A stretch of 64,000 nt of DNA. Origin: Thermoactinomyces daqus (GTDB taxonomy: Bacteria; Bacillota; Bacilli; Thermoactinomycetales; Thermoactinomycetaceae). Of this stretch, positions 36,401-46,131 are shown one piece after another. The stretch's first letter is position 1, and every line of letters starts with the position of its first letter. Position numbers and translations under genes: made by a program. Under the pieces are notes generated by a model, which saw only the letters and a list, made by a program, of their open reading frames with translations, did not search any database and was not told the DNA's origin. Where the stretch lies: contig NZ_JPST01000028.1 in the NCBI RefSeq assembly GCF_000763315.1, positions 1-64,000 of the forward strand, in the 5' to 3' direction.

Positions 36401-37198
36401 TTACTCCGTTTTCAGCTGTCTGACAAATGCTTTCACTTCGCTTAGTGCCCGCTTTCGGCTGTTCTCGGAAACAAGTGACGATTGAAGCTCTCCAATCCGT
36501 TTAACCAAAGCGCTTCCCACGACAACGCCATCGGTCCGTTTCCGGAAATGAGCCACGTGCTTCGATTCCGAAATCCCAAACCCAATCGCGATCGGAACCG
36601 GGCTCAATGAGCGCACCGTCTGCAAAAATTCATCGACTTCCCCGGAAAATCCGTGTCGCATCCCGGTTGTGCCGAGCGACGACACACAATAAACAAACCC
36701 TTGTGCCGAAGCGACAATATCGGCAATCCGCTGTCTGGAAGTCGGAGCGACCAACGGGATGACAGCCAGTCCCGCTTTTTGCCCGTACTGCCTTAATTCC
36801 TCACTTTCCTCAAACGGAAGATCAGGTACGATGATCCCGTCAAATCCGGCAGCGACCGCATCGCGAACCAACGCTGCCAGCCCGTATTGAAAAACGGGAT
36901 TTGCATAAGTAAAGAGAATAAGCGGAACTTCCACTCCGTCTTCTCTTACTTTTTTGCCCATTTCCAGGGCATCGACCAGCGTTACCCCATTTTCGAGCGC
37001 CCGTTCGGAAGCCGCTTGAATCACCGGGCCATCCGCTATCGGATCTGAGAAAGGAACCCCCAGTTCAATCGCCAGCACGCCTTCTTCAGCCAGGCAGTGA
37101 ATCAGTTCACGGGTAACGTCCAAACTCGGATCCCCGCAAGAGATAAATGGAATGAGGACTTCTTCTTTGCGCTGAAATGCTTCTGTCAGGCGATTCAT
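36401..37198 (-). CDS. trpA: Tryptophan synthase alpha chain
   Basis: Cleaves indole-3-glycerol phosphate to indole, which is tunnelled to TrpB. TIM barrel with the catalytic Glu in PFISCGDP...[14 protein letters not shown] (E and D residues of the family), LMTYANP-like [12 protein letters not shown] and the phosphate loop GFGIS. 265 aa. The ATG overlaps the trpB stop (ATGA). Confidence 0.96.
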   Translation of the reverse strand: MNRLTEAFQRKEEVLIPFISCGDPSLDVTRELIHCLAEEGVLAIELGVPFSDPIADGPVIQAASERALENGVTLVDALEMGKKVREDGVEVPLILFTYANPVFQYGLAALVRDAVAAGFDGIIVPDLPFEESEELRQYGQKAGLAVIPLVAPTSRQRIADIVASAQGFVYCVSSLGTTGMRHGFSGEVDEFLQTVRSLSPVPIAIGFGISESKHVAHFRKRTDGVVVGSALVKRIGELQSSLVSENSRKRALSEVKAFVRQLKTE

Positions 37199-38412
37199 TC
37201 TCCGCTCCTCCTTCCTGCGCTGCTGATGGTTTCCACATCTTTATCGCCGCGGCCGGATAAACAGATGACCACTATTTCATTTTTGCTCCGCTTACGGGCG
37301 ATTTTGACCGCTTCCGCCACGGCATGCGCCGATTCGAGCGCAGGCAGGATTCCTTCCGTCCGGCAGAGAAGCCCCACGGCATCAAGCGCCTCTTCATCGG
37401 TGGCATAGGTATAGCGAACGCGGCCCGTTTCCTTCAAAAAAGCATGTTCAGGACCCACACCGGGATAATCGAGACCGGCGGATATCGAGTGGGCCGGTGT
37501 CACTTGTCCGTGCTGATCCTGGAGGAAATAGCTGTACATCCCGTGCAAAACTCCGGGGCGGCCTTTACTTAAAGAAGCAGCATGGAAGGAAGTATCAACA
37601 CCTTTTCCCGCCGCTTCGACTCCGTGCAGGCGAACCGTCTCGTCCTCCACAAATGCGGTAAACATCCCAATCGCATTGCTTCCACCCCCGACACAAGCGA
37701 CTACATCATCGGGCAGCCTTCCTTCGGCAGCCAAAAGTTGCGCCCGCGTCTCATCCCCGATCACCCGCTGAAACGTTTTGACCAGCAACGGATAAGGATG
37801 GGGTCCAACGGAAGAACCGATCAGATAGTAGGCGCGATCCACCTGGGCAACCCATTGCCTTAGCGCCTCATTGGTCGCATCCTTTAATGTCCGGGTACCG
37901 GAAGTTACCGGAACCACCCTGGCCCCCAGCAATTCCATGCGAAACACGTTTAACTGCTGCCTTTTCACATCTTCTTCGCCCATATAGATTTCGCAATCAA
38001 GTCCGAGCAGGGCAGCGACGGTCGCTGTAGCCACCCCGTGCTGCCCGGCACCGGTTTCCGCAATCAGTTTCTTTTTGCCCATCCGTTTGGCCAATAACGC
38101 CTGGCCCAGTGCGTTATTAATCTTATGGGCGCCCGTATGGTTCAGGTCTTCGCGTTTCAAGTAGATGCGGGCTCCTCCGGCATAATCGGTCAGCCGCTCT
38201 GTAAATGTGAGCGGGGTGGGGCGGCCGGAATATTCCTCAAGCCTCTCTCTCCAATTGTTCATAAACTCGCGATCTGCCAAGGCTTCGCGAAATCCCTGCT
38301 CCAATTCGATCAGCGCATTCATCGTCGTTTCCGGCACAAAACGGCCGCCGAAAGGGCCAAATCTCCACGTCGTCGCCTTCCCCTGACCGCCCAGTTTTTC
38401 ATCTGTCTTCAT
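37195..38412 (-). CDS. trpB: Tryptophan synthase beta chain
   Basis: PLP enzyme condensing indole with serine. [19 protein letters not shown] contains the PLP Lys (about residue 98), with [12 protein letters not shown] and the phosphate-binding [10 protein letters not shown]. 405 aa, TrpB1 type. Overlaps trpF by 14 bases and trpA by four. Confidence 0.97.
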   Translation of the reverse strand: MKTDEKLGGQGKATTWRFGPFGGRFVPETTMNALIELEQGFREALADREFMNNWRERLEEYSGRPTPLTFTERLTDYAGGARIYLKREDLNHTGAHKINNALGQALLAKRMGKKKLIAETGAGQHGVATATVAALLGLDCEIYMGEEDVKRQQLNVFRMELLGARVVPVTSGTRTLKDATNEALRQWVAQVDRAYYLIGSSVGPHPYPLLVKTFQRVIGDETRAQLLAAEGRLPDDVVACVGGGSNAIGMFTAFVEDETVRLHGVEAAGKGVDTSFHAASLSKGRPGVLHGMYSYFLQDQHGQVTPAHSISAGLDYPGVGPEHAFLKETGRVRYTYATDEEALDAVGLLCRTEGILPALESAHAVAEAVKIARKRSKNEIVVICLSGRGDKDVETISSAGRRSGE

Positions 38413-39052
38413 TCCGCTTCACCCTTTCCGCAAACTTTGCCATCAATTCGGCCTTTTTTCCTCCATCTGCTTCGATCCCGCTGGAAACATCAACGCCATC
38501 CAACGGATAACGCGTGATGAGCGACCTGACATTCCGAACATTCAAACCGCCTGCCACCCACAGCGGGACTCCCGCCCTCCGGCACTCCTCATAAAAAGGC
38601 GGAATCTGATTCCAGTCAAAAGCCTGACCGCTTCCTCCCGACGTTCCGGTATCAAGGAGCGCCGCATCGATCCACGGCGCATATTGGGCAATTCGCTCTT
38701 CGCCGGCAATGCGGCCGGTAACATGAAACGTTTTAATCACCCGCACGCCAAATGCTTTTTTCACCGTGCGGCAAAACTCCGGCGTTTCTTCACCGTGCAG
38801 TTGAATGGCGCTTAAGGGGGCCACGGAAAGCCATTCTTCCATCTCCCTGAGAGACGGGTTTTGCAGCACACCAACCGTCCAGATTCCGGCCGGAACCTTG
38901 CGCACCAGTTTCGGCAGCATTTCCCGTTCAACCGAACGCTTTCGGCCGCGGACAAGGATGAATCCGATCGCATCAATGTCAAATTGAACGGCCTTTTCCA
39001 CATCCGGTTCAGCAAAAAAACCGCAAAATTTAAGAGAAATGTTTTTATTCAT
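38399..39052 (-). CDS. trpF: Phosphoribosylanthranilate isomerase
   Basis: Amadori rearrangement of phosphoribosylanthranilate. Short TIM barrel (217 aa) with the catalytic Cys in LKFCGF, QLHGEET, the catalytic Asp in [16 protein letters not shown] and the phosphate-binding AGGLN and [18 protein letters not shown] upstream of the ATG; overlaps trpC by eight bases. Confidence 0.95.
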   Translation of the reverse strand: MNKNISLKFCGFFAEPDVEKAVQFDIDAIGFILVRGRKRSVEREMLPKLVRKVPAGIWTVGVLQNPSLREMEEWLSVAPLSAIQLHGEETPEFCRTVKKAFGVRVIKTFHVTGRIAGEERIAQYAPWIDAALLDTGTSGGSGQAFDWNQIPPFYEECRRAGVPLWVAGGLNVRNVRSLITRYPLDGVDVSSGIEADGGKKAELMAKFAERVKRNEDR

Positions 39053-39830
39053 ACCGTGTACCCTCGATCAATTCCTTAACTGCTGCCCCCGGATCAGTTT
39101 GCCGCATCAAATATTCACCGATGAGCAATCCGTCCACGCCGGCGGCCAGCATGCGCTTCGCGTCTCCGATGGAGAAAACGCCGCTTTCCCCGATCACCGG
39201 AACCGAAGCGGATATCAGCGGCCGCAAACGTTCAGTGGTGGCAAGGTCAGTGACAAACGTATGCAAATTGCGGTTATTAATGCCGATCACATCCGCCCCG
39301 CACCGGGTCGCAGCCGGGATCTCCTTTTCTGCGTGCACCTCGACCAGCACTTCCATCTCCAGACGGTGAGCAATCGAGCTTAATTCCTGCAACCGGTCTT
39401 CCTCCAGCAGAGCCACGATCAATAAAATCGCATCGGCTCCCAGCAATTTACTCTCCAGCACCTGAAGCGGATCGAGAATAAAATCTTTGCGAAGCACCGG
39501 AATTTGCACTGCTTCTTTTACCGCTCGGAGTGATTCCGGATTTCCGTAAAAAAAGGAAACGTCCGTCAACACGGAAACAGCGGCCGCTCCTCCATTTTCA
39601 TACCCTTTGGCCACCTGAACCGGATTCACCTCCGACCGGATCACTCCTTTTGAAGGAGAAGCCGGTTTCACCTCGGCAATCAGGGAAATTCCGGTTTGCT
39701 TGCTCAGGGCCGCCTGCAAAGAACGACCTGGCGGCATCCGCCGCGCACGATCCCAATCCTCTTTGCCGAATCGTTCCCGCAGTTTGGCGATTTCCGCCCT
39801 TTTACACTCTTCGATTTTTTCAAGAAACAT
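39045..39830 (-). CDS. trpC: Indole-3-glycerol phosphate synthase
   Basis: Ring closure of the Amadori product to indole-3-glycerol phosphate. TIM barrel with LIAEVKPASPSKG (catalytic Lys), VLRKDFI, EVLVEVHAE, GINNRNL and IGESGV. 261 aa. GGGAGGT lies upstream of the ATG; overlaps trpD by 11 bases. Confidence 0.96.
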   Translation of the reverse strand: MFLEKIEECKRAEIAKLRERFGKEDWDRARRMPPGRSLQAALSKQTGISLIAEVKPASPSKGVIRSEVNPVQVAKGYENGGAAAVSVLTDVSFFYGNPESLRAVKEAVQIPVLRKDFILDPLQVLESKLLGADAILLIVALLEEDRLQELSSIAHRLEMEVLVEVHAEKEIPAATRCGADVIGINNRNLHTFVTDLATTERLRPLISASVPVIGESGVFSIGDAKRMLAAGVDGLLIGEYLMRQTDPGAAVKELIEGTRYE

Positions 39831-40845
39831 AGCGTACCTCCCGTGACATCCGAATCACTTGTTGCAGTTTTTTTGCCGCCATACCTGAATCGATGGTTTC
39901 CCGGGCCATCTGAACCCCTTCTGTCAAAGTGGACACCTTGCCGCCCACGACCAGGGCCGCACCCGCATTCAAGAGGACGATATCGCGCGGAGCTCCCCGT
40001 CTCCCGCTGAAAATATCCGCAATCAGCGCCGCGTTCTGCTGTGCCGTCCCCCCCTTGACTGCGGTGATCGGCGACCTGGATATCCCGAAGTCTTCCGGAA
40101 TTACTTCAAAAGTCACCACCTTGTCTCCGTCAAGAGCGCTGATTCGGGTGGGAGCCGAAACAGAAATTTCATCCAATCTGTCCAGTCCGGCCACGACAAG
40201 CGCCTTTTTCGTCCCCAGTTCCTGCAGGACACAGGCCACTTTCTCCGTTAATTCCGGATCGTACACACCGAGCAGCTGATATTGCACACCAGCCGGATTG
40301 GCAAGGGGACCGAGCAGATTAAAAATCGTGCGAAATCCCAGTTCCGTACGAGTGGGCATCACATTTTTCATCGCCTGATGGTACAGCGGGGCAAACAGGA
40401 AGCAAACTCCCGTTTCCTGCAACATCAACTCCGCTTCTTTAGCACTGTGATGAATCTCGATCCCCAGCGCTTCCAATACATCGGCACTTCCGCTCTTGCT
40501 GGAAACAGCGCGATTTCCGTGTTTCACGATCGGAACGCCGGCCGCAGCGGCAACAAAAGCGACTGCGGTGGAGATATTAAATGTCTGTCCTCCGTCCCCG
40601 CCGGTTCCGCACGTATCGACCGCATGGGAAATTTCCCCTTCAAATCCGGTCATCCGGGCCCTCAGTCCCTGGGCAAACCCGATGATTTCTTCTGCCGTTT
40701 CCCCTTTCATGCGCAGGGAGGTTAAAAAGCTGCCCATCTGAGCGGGAGTGGCCTCTCCGTTCATCATTTCCTCCATCGCCTGACGGGCTTCTTGTCTGCT
40801 TAAATGCTTTCCTTCCACCATCTTTCTGAGCAAATCCCTCAACAC
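39820..40845 (-). CDS. trpD: Anthranilate phosphoribosyltransferase
   Basis: Joins anthranilate to PRPP. The PRPP motif VDTCGTGGDGGQTFNIST (about 78-95), KHGNRAVSSKSGSADVLE and RTELGFRTIFNLLGPLANP are all present. 341 aa. GTG start overlapping the trpE stop by seven bases. Confidence 0.96.
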   Translation of the reverse strand: MLRDLLRKMVEGKHLSRQEARQAMEEMMNGEATPAQMGSFLTSLRMKGETAEEIIGFAQGLRARMTGFEGEISHAVDTCGTGGDGGQTFNISTAVAFVAAAAGVPIVKHGNRAVSSKSGSADVLEALGIEIHHSAKEAELMLQETGVCFLFAPLYHQAMKNVMPTRTELGFRTIFNLLGPLANPAGVQYQLLGVYDPELTEKVACVLQELGTKKALVVAGLDRLDEISVSAPTRISALDGDKVVTFEVIPEDFGISRSPITAVKGGTAQQNAALIADIFSGRRGAPRDIVLLNAGAALVVGGKVSTLTEGVQMARETIDSGMAAKKLQQVIRMSREVRYVS

Positions 40846-42362
40846 GACAGCCCCACCGTCCTTTTTGCGGCAAGTTCCAGTGCTTTGAGCATCCCCATCG
40901 CTTTATTTACCGATTCCTGCAATTCCAGCTCCGGATCGGAATCCGCCACGATGCCGCCTCCGGATTGCACCGTCGCCTGTCCCTTGTGAAAATAAATCGT
41001 ACGAATGGCGATGCATGTGTCCAAATTTCCGGTGAAACTGAGATAACCGATGGCTCCGCCGTAAACCCCCCGCAAATCGGGTTCCAACTCGCTGATTATC
41101 TCCATAGCCCGGATCTTGGGAGCCCCGGATAAGGTTCCGGCCGGAAAGCAGGCGCGAAACGCGTCGGCAGGGACTTTCCCTTCCTTCAGCTTTGCCTCCA
41201 CATGGGAGACCAAGTGCATAATGTGAGAATACTTTTCGATTGTCATAAAATCCGTTACCGTCACACTGCCGATGTCAGCAACCCGGCCCAAATCATTCCG
41301 TCCCAGGTCGACCAGCATCACGTGTTCCGCCCGTTCCTTCTCATCGGCCAGCAAATTTTCCAACAATCGATTCTCTTCCTCCGCCGTTTTGCCCCGGGGC
41401 CTTGAGCCGGCGATCGGTCGGGTCTCTGCGCGCCCGCCGGTTACCCGCACCAGCAATTCCGGAGAGGTCCCGACAATCGTTTCCTCGCCAAGCCGCAAAT
41501 AATACATGTACGGAGAAGGATTGAGCACCCGCAATACACGGTATACTTCAAACGGGTCGGGAGCCGGCGCCCACGTCAGTTTCCGCGATAAAACCACTTG
41601 AAACAAATCCCCGGCGCGAATATATTCCTTCGCTTTTTCCACCATCTTCACATACGCTTCTTTACTGAGATTGGCCGTGACGCTGCTTAAATCCACCGGT
41701 TCACGGTCGATGGTGACACCGCTGAAGGTGGTGGAAACGGGCTTACTGAGAAGCTCGTTTGCCCAGCGTTCCAAGTCTTTGACCGTCTCTTCGTATCGCT
41801 CCCTTAATTCGGCCTGCGAGCCGTTCTTTGGCACCTGCAAGTGCTGGATAAAAATCACTTCTTGTTTGAGATGATCAAACACCAGCAAGCGATCCATCAC
41901 CATAAAATGAAGATCATAAGCGGAATTCTCCAGACCGGCCTGCTTTGCCACTGGACGGGCCGGTTCAAAAAAGCGGACGATTTCATAGCCGAAATATCCG
42001 ACCGCCCCTCCCAAAAACGGCGGATACCCGTCATATACCGGGGAACGATACGCGGCCAGTTGTTCGTTCAAGTCGGAAAGCGGATCGGAAGTGACCGCTG
42101 TTCGTTCCCCTCTCTGGTCGCGAATCGCCATTCGCCCTTCCCGGCTCTTAATCACCCGGCACGGGGATGAGCCGACAAACGAATAGCGCGACCATCTTTC
42201 TCCACCTTCAACACTTTCAAGCAAAAAAGAGTACGGCTGATCTTTTACACGATCATATAATCGAATCGGGGTTTCCGTATCGGCAAGAACCGTTTTGCAA
42301 ACAGGGATGACCGAAAAATCTCTGGCAAGTTTCACGGCCTCCAGCAAATCGGGGTAAATCAA
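40839..42362 (-). CDS. trpE: Anthranilate synthase component I
   Basis: Makes anthranilate from chorismate with ammonia from a glutaminase subunit. 507 aa: N-terminal regulatory domain with LLESVEGGERWSRYSF (the LLES tryptophan-feedback motif), then the chorismate-binding domain with RAGDLFQVVLSRK, PIAGSRPRGK, HVMLVDLGRNDLGRV and CFPAGTLSGAPK. No trpG lies in this operon; as in Bacillus, the glutaminase is expected to be PabA, encoded elsewhere. GAGGAGGGAG is upstream of the ATG. Transcription enters through a TRAP-type attenuator. Confidence 0.97.
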   Translation of the reverse strand: MIYPDLLEAVKLARDFSVIPVCKTVLADTETPIRLYDRVKDQPYSFLLESVEGGERWSRYSFVGSSPCRVIKSREGRMAIRDQRGERTAVTSDPLSDLNEQLAAYRSPVYDGYPPFLGGAVGYFGYEIVRFFEPARPVAKQAGLENSAYDLHFMVMDRLLVFDHLKQEVIFIQHLQVPKNGSQAELRERYEETVKDLERWANELLSKPVSTTFSGVTIDREPVDLSSVTANLSKEAYVKMVEKAKEYIRAGDLFQVVLSRKLTWAPAPDPFEVYRVLRVLNPSPYMYYLRLGEETIVGTSPELLVRVTGGRAETRPIAGSRPRGKTAEEENRLLENLLADEKERAEHVMLVDLGRNDLGRVADIGSVTVTDFMTIEKYSHIMHLVSHVEAKLKEGKVPADAFRACFPAGTLSGAPKIRAMEIISELEPDLRGVYGGAIGYLSFTGNLDTCIAIRTIYFHKGQATVQSGGGIVADSDPELELQESVNKAMGMLKALELAAKRTVGLSC

Positions 42363-42421
42363 TGAACTCCCTCCTCTTCTGTCGGCAAGAAGAGAGAAAG
42401 GATATAGGGGAAGAATGGAGG

Positions 42422-42454
42422 AAAAATAAAAACCAAAGCAGAGCTGCTTTGGTT
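42422..42454 (-). terminator. Attenuator terminator of the trp leader
   Basis: On the minus strand AACCAAAGCA pairs perfectly with TGCTTTGGTT around a GCTC loop and is followed by TTTATTTTT. It lies 60 bases before the trpE start, after the TRAP triplet cluster. AGCAGAG within the triplets (near 42511) is complementary to CTCTGCT in this hairpin and could form the antiterminator. Confidence 0.9.
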
Positions 42455-42478
42455 CTGGCGAAAATATATGTGAACAGC

Positions 42479-42535
42479 CTCCACTCAGCTCAAACTACGC
42501 TATATCCATTCTCTGCTCAGCTAAACTAAACCCTC
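42479..42535 (-). promoter_or_regulatory. TRAP (MtrB) binding site in the trp leader
   Basis: The minus-strand transcript carries ten NAG triplets of the GAG/TAG type within 57 bases: GAG, TAG, TAG, GAG, GAG, a gap of eight, then TAG, TAG, GAG, GAG, GAG. Most are separated by two or three bases, the spacing that fits the ring of the TRAP 11-mer. Further GAG triplets occur upstream near 42565-42608. When TRAP with tryptophan covers this site the terminator downstream can form. mtrB is in the same window (50274-50495). Confidence 0.88.
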
Positions 42536-42612
42536 TGAAATGTACAAAACAAGGTAAAATAAAAACACTCTCTCACAAACTGAATGATTTTCTTTTTCTC
42601 GTCTCATCTAAA

Positions 42613-42641
42613 ACTGTATCGAACTTGTGTTTTTCTGTCAA
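42613..42641 (-). promoter_or_regulatory. Candidate sigma-A promoter of the trp genes
   Basis: Perfect TTGACA, a 17-base spacer and TACAGT, directly after the aroB coding end. The transcript would start near 42606 and run through the TRAP site. Transcription from the aroC promoter can also enter. Confidence 0.65.
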
Positions 42642-42675
42642 TAACCCAATTTCACTGCCGTCCGGATAATCATCC

Positions 42676-43770
42676 TTATGCCCGGCGAAGCTCCTTCAAC
42701 ACCTCGCGAATCGGTTCTTCGGCGACTCCGCGCACCAATTCGACACGTCCGATCTGCGGGGAAAGCACAAATGTATATTCTCCGCTCTGCACTTTTTTAT
42801 CGCGTTTCATCGCTTCAAGCAAATCTTCTGCCGGCCAGGTGGTTTCCATGCGCACCGGCAGGGAAAATGCCTGGAGCAGCGCTTCCGTGCGTTCCACCAG
42901 CGCGGGAGAGGCTCCGACGACCTTTACACTCAGGCGCGCCGCACCGGCTATTCCGATGGCGACCGCTTCTCCGTGCGTGAAGGTGCGATAACCGGATACC
43001 GCTTCGAGTGCATGGCCGATTGTATGCCCGTAATTTAAAATCGCCCGGATTCCTGCCTCCCGCTCATCCTGGGACACAACCGCCGTTTTCACCTGACAGC
43101 CGCGGTAAATCGCTTCGATCAACGGTTCGGTTTCCAAGCCAAGCAGTTCCCCGGCACGATCTTCCAGCCAGGAAACAAAAGATTCATCCCAGATCAGGCC
43201 GTGTTTTAGCACCTCCGCGAAGCCGGAAACGACCTCTTTTTGGGGCAGGGTTTTTAATGTATCCACATCAAAGACGACCATGAGCGGCTGATGAAAAGCA
43301 CCGATATAATTTTTTCCCAATGGATGGTTTACCGCCACTTTTCCTCCGACACTGCTGTCATGAGCCAACAGCGAAGTGGGGAGCTGAACGAAGGGAATCC
43401 CGCGCATATAGCTGGCCGCGACGAATCCCGCCAAATCGCCGACCACACCGCCGCCCAAAGCTAAGATCACGCTTCGCCGGGTCAACCCGAATCGAAGGCA
43501 ATCTCCAATCACCCGTTCAAATTCTTTCAGGTTTTTGTTCTCTTCTCCCGCGGGAATCAGACTGAGACCGACCCGGTAACCAGCCTGCTGCAATATTTCC
43601 TGGATTTTCCCGGCATAAAGCGGACCAACATGGGTGTCGCTGACCAGCATGATGGTGCGATCCCGGCTCACGCCATGTTTCTTGAGCAAAGCAGGCAATT
43701 GCTGGTACGTGCCCGAGCCAATGTAGATGGGATAAGATGTCCGTTCCAAGGAAACCGTCAACGTTTTCAT
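42676..43770 (-). CDS. aroB: 3-dehydroquinate synthase
   Basis: NAD- and zinc-dependent second step of the shikimate pathway. ALGGGVVGDLAGFVAASYMRG is the nucleotide loop, QLPTSLLAHDSSVGGKVAVN the substrate loop, and NYGHTIGHALE carries zinc ligands. 364 aa. Its ATG shares one base with the aroC stop (TGATG). B. subtilis has aroH between aroB and trpE; here that place holds only the trp leader. Confidence 0.96.
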   Translation of the reverse strand: MKTLTVSLERTSYPIYIGSGTYQQLPALLKKHGVSRDRTIMLVSDTHVGPLYAGKIQEILQQAGYRVGLSLIPAGEENKNLKEFERVIGDCLRFGLTRRSVILALGGGVVGDLAGFVAASYMRGIPFVQLPTSLLAHDSSVGGKVAVNHPLGKNYIGAFHQPLMVVFDVDTLKTLPQKEVVSGFAEVLKHGLIWDESFVSWLEDRAGELLGLETEPLIEAIYRGCQVKTAVVSQDEREAGIRAILNYGHTIGHALEAVSGYRTFTHGEAVAIGIAGAARLSVKVVGASPALVERTEALLQAFSLPVRMETTWPAEDLLEAMKRDKKVQSGEYTFVLSPQIGRVELVRGVAEEPIREVLKELRRA

Positions 43771-44930
43771 CAGAATTGGGCCGTCCTTTCCCGATAGCGC
43801 TTCACCTGTTCTGTCAATTCCATCATCGTGTCAGCCGGGAACTTTTCCAAAAGTGCATTGGCGATTTCCCATGCGACCACATTTTCCATCACGACACAGG
43901 CTGCGGGAACGGCGCAGCTGTCAGAGCGCTCAATGCTGGCCTCAAATGGTTCTTTGGAATCGATATCCACACTTTTCAGCGGTTTGTACAGGGTGGGAAT
44001 CGGCTTCATCACCCCGCGCACGATAATCGGTTCGCCGGTCGTCATCCCGCCTTCAAATCCGCCGAGGCGATTCGTTGCGCGGTAAAAACCTTTCCCCTCC
44101 TCCCACATAATTTCGTCATGAACTTCTGATCCCGGAAGGGAAGCCATGGAGAATCCGAGCCCAAATTCGACGCCTTTAAACGCATTAATGCTGACAACCG
44201 CCTGAGCGATGCGGGCATCGAGCTTGCGATCCCAGTGGACATGACTGCCCAAACCGACCGGAGCCCCCTCGACCACCACTTCAACGATCCCTCCCAGGGA
44301 ATCTCCTTCTTTTTTGGCACGGTCAATCGCTTCCATCATCGCCTGCTCCCCTTTTTTATCAAGGCAACGCACCGGCGAATCCTCAGCCACCCGTCTCATT
44401 TCCTCCAGCGGCAGATCGACCGGTTCCGCCGCAACATCCCCGATCCGCAGAACATGACCGGCAAGTTTGATGCCGCATTCCTCCAAAATCAGGCGGGCAA
44501 CCGCACCGACAGCCACACGCGCCGCCGTTTCCCTCGCGCTGGAACGCTCCAGAACATCCCGCAGATCGCGGTGGCCGTATTTGATCGCGCCATTGAGATC
44601 GGCATGCCCGGGACGAGGCCGCGAAATCCGCCTTTTTTCCGCTTCTTCCGGAATCGGATCAACCCCCATCACTTTTTGCCAATGCGTAAAATCGCGATTC
44701 TCAATCACCAGGGTAACCGGAGCGCCTGTCGTTTGCTGAAAACGCACGCCCGACATGATTTTCACCTGGTCTTTTTCAATCTGCATCCGCCGTCCCCGGC
44801 CATACCCCTTTTGTCTTCTGGCCAGTTCAAAATCGATTTTTTCCTTGGCAAAAGGCAAATGGCTCGGCAATCCCTCAATGATCACGGTCAGCTGTGGCCC
44901 GTGTGATTCTCCAGCGGTCAAATATCTCAT
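43770..44930 (-). CDS. aroC: Chorismate synthase
   Basis: FMN-dependent final step to chorismate. [15 protein letters not shown] is the signature start, followed by DHADLNG-like [30 protein letters not shown] and late [12 protein letters not shown] and [13 protein letters not shown]. 386 aa from 44930, with AGAGAGGAAG upstream; an eight-codon extension has no site. Named aroF in B. subtilis. cheR, which precedes it there, is absent. Confidence 0.96.
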   Translation of the reverse strand: MRYLTAGESHGPQLTVIIEGLPSHLPFAKEKIDFELARRQKGYGRGRRMQIEKDQVKIMSGVRFQQTTGAPVTLVIENRDFTHWQKVMGVDPIPEEAEKRRISRPRPGHADLNGAIKYGHRDLRDVLERSSARETAARVAVGAVARLILEECGIKLAGHVLRIGDVAAEPVDLPLEEMRRVAEDSPVRCLDKKGEQAMMEAIDRAKKEGDSLGGIVEVVVEGAPVGLGSHVHWDRKLDARIAQAVVSINAFKGVEFGLGFSMASLPGSEVHDEIMWEEGKGFYRATNRLGGFEGGMTTGEPIIVRGVMKPIPTLYKPLKSVDIDSKEPFEASIERSDSCAVPAACVVMENVVAWEIANALLEKFPADTMMELTEQVKRYRERTAQF

Positions 44931-45037
44931 CTCAAATCTTCCTCTCTGTCTCAACTCTTTTGACCTGAAATTTGATAGTTATCATAACACAGAAAAAAAG
45001 GGGATGGAAGATGAAATTGAAAAAAGTTCGCGGTCAA

Positions 45038-45066
45038 TAATAAAAAACCGGCAAAAAAGCCGGCTG
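45038..45066 (-). terminator. Terminator of the 59-aa gene
   Basis: AGCCGGC-TTTTT-GCCGGT hairpin followed by TTTTTATTATT on the minus strand, about 20 bases after the stop. Confidence 0.8.
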
Positions 45067-45082
45067 AAGGAGATTACAGGTC

Positions 45083-45262
45083 TTACTGTTTGATATTTAA
45101 ACTGCTGGTGACGGCGTGGTCCCAGCTGGGATAATAATACAGGGCGCTTTGCATCAATTCCGGGTCCATTTGTTTTACTTTTTTCTTGCTGAGGGAAACT
45201 CCCTGCTGTTTTAAATGTTTGATTCGCTTGGTCACTTCGTCGGGGCTCATCGGAATATCCAT
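45083..45262 (-). CDS. Small uncharacterised protein (59 aa)
   Basis: Not recognised. A charged, helical protein starting MDIPMSPDEVTKRIKHLKQQ, followed by LSKKKVKQMDPELMQSALYYYPSWDHAV. GGAAGG lies upstream of the ATG at 45262 and a strong terminator follows, which together support a real monocistronic gene. It occupies the site of cheR in B. subtilis, between ndk and aroC. The aromatic YYYPSW motif looks like a conserved functional patch, but nothing further can be said. Confidence 0.6.
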   Translation of the reverse strand: MDIPMSPDEVTKRIKHLKQQGVSLSKKKVKQMDPELMQSALYYYPSWDHAVTSSLNIKQ

Positions 45263-45408
45263 ATTGCCTTCCGACTGCTTGAACCGAAAAATCACTCGCA
45301 CACTTGCAGGCTGACAGCAGGCAGAGGATGTCCACCTCCTTCTTAAGCAACGATCCTTTTTTCTGTTACCAATATGGTCAAAGAAATCAAAAAATAATCC
45401 TGCCAATC

Positions 45409-45446
45409 AAAAAAAGCACGATTCGTGTGAACCGTGCTTTTTATTT
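45409..45446 (-). terminator. Terminator of ndk
   Basis: AAAGCACG pairs with CGTGCTTT around a 12-base loop, with A- and T-runs on both sides; it abuts the ndk stop. Confidence 0.8.
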
Positions 45447-45890
45447 TCAAATCCAGCGGTTAATCGTTTTTTCGTAGGACAGGAGTTCTGCTTCGTCAAA
45501 CCAAAGGGCGATTTCCCTTTCTGCACTCGCCTGGGAATCCGACCCATGGATAATATTCATGCCCACATTGACCCCGAAGTCGCCGCGAATCGTCCCAGGC
45601 AGTGCCTCAGACGGATTGGTTTTGCCCATCATTTGACGGGCGGTGGCGATCACATTCGGTCCTTGCCACACCATGGCAAAGACAGGACCCAGGGTAATAA
45701 AATCAACCAATTCTCCAAAAAACGGCTTTTCTTTGTGTTCAGCATAATGCTGTTCCGCCAATTCGCTTGATACGGACATCAACTTTGCTGCCACCAGCTG
45801 GAATCCTTTTTTTTCAAAACGGGCAACCACTTCCCCGATCAGCCCGCGTTGAACTCCATCCGGTTTAACCATGATAAACGTTTTTTCCAT
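45447..45890 (-). CDS. ndk: Nucleoside diphosphate kinase
   Basis: Balances NTP/NDP pools by phosphate transfer through a His. The signature [13 protein letters not shown] holds the active-site His, with [16 protein letters not shown] at the N-terminus. 147 aa from the ATG at 45890, with GGGGGA upstream; a 32-codon extension has no site. Confidence 0.97.
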   Translation of the reverse strand: MEKTFIMVKPDGVQRGLIGEVVARFEKKGFQLVAAKLMSVSSELAEQHYAEHKEKPFFGELVDFITLGPVFAMVWQGPNVIATARQMMGKTNPSEALPGTIRGDFGVNVGMNIIHGSDSQASAEREIALWFDEAELLSYEKTINRWI

Positions 45891-45952
45891 AAATGAATCC
45901 CCCATACTGCTATGTATCGATGCATGCACCTGAATCCAGGTAACCACACCAA

Positions 45953-45982
45953 ATTGTAACAGAGATCGAAATGAAAACGCAA
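45953..45982 (-). promoter_or_regulatory. Weak candidate promoter of ndk
   Basis: TTGCGT, an 18-base spacer and TACAAT. The -10 is good, the -35 poor. Confidence 0.28.
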
Positions 45983-46023
45983 CCAATTCCCTTATTTTTG
46001 TGAAAATATGTTGCAGGTGGTGT

Positions 46024-46115
46024 CTGATGCCCCTAAACCTCCCTGCTATTTCAAACGGATGGTCAGTGGGGCATCACCCCTCCCGGTTCTGCCAAAACTT
46101 TCACCCTCGGGCAGC
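46024..46115 (-). other. Structured non-coding stretch after hepT
   Basis: TGATGCCCC and GGGGCATCA (about 46025-46033 and 46058-46066) form a perfect 9-bp inverted repeat with a wide loop. The second arm also belongs to a local palindrome GGGGCATCACCCC (46058-46070), and CGGG-N5-CCCG lies at about 46108-46120. The folds are mutually exclusive. There is no T-run, so this is not an ordinary terminator. Confidence 0.35.
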
Positions 46116-46131
46116 ACCCGAATATCACTTT

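Noticed and set aside
42363-42675. aroH (chorismate mutase) between aroB and trpE
   Set aside because: The interval is only about 310 bases and holds promoter, TRAP site and terminator; no AroH frame is present.
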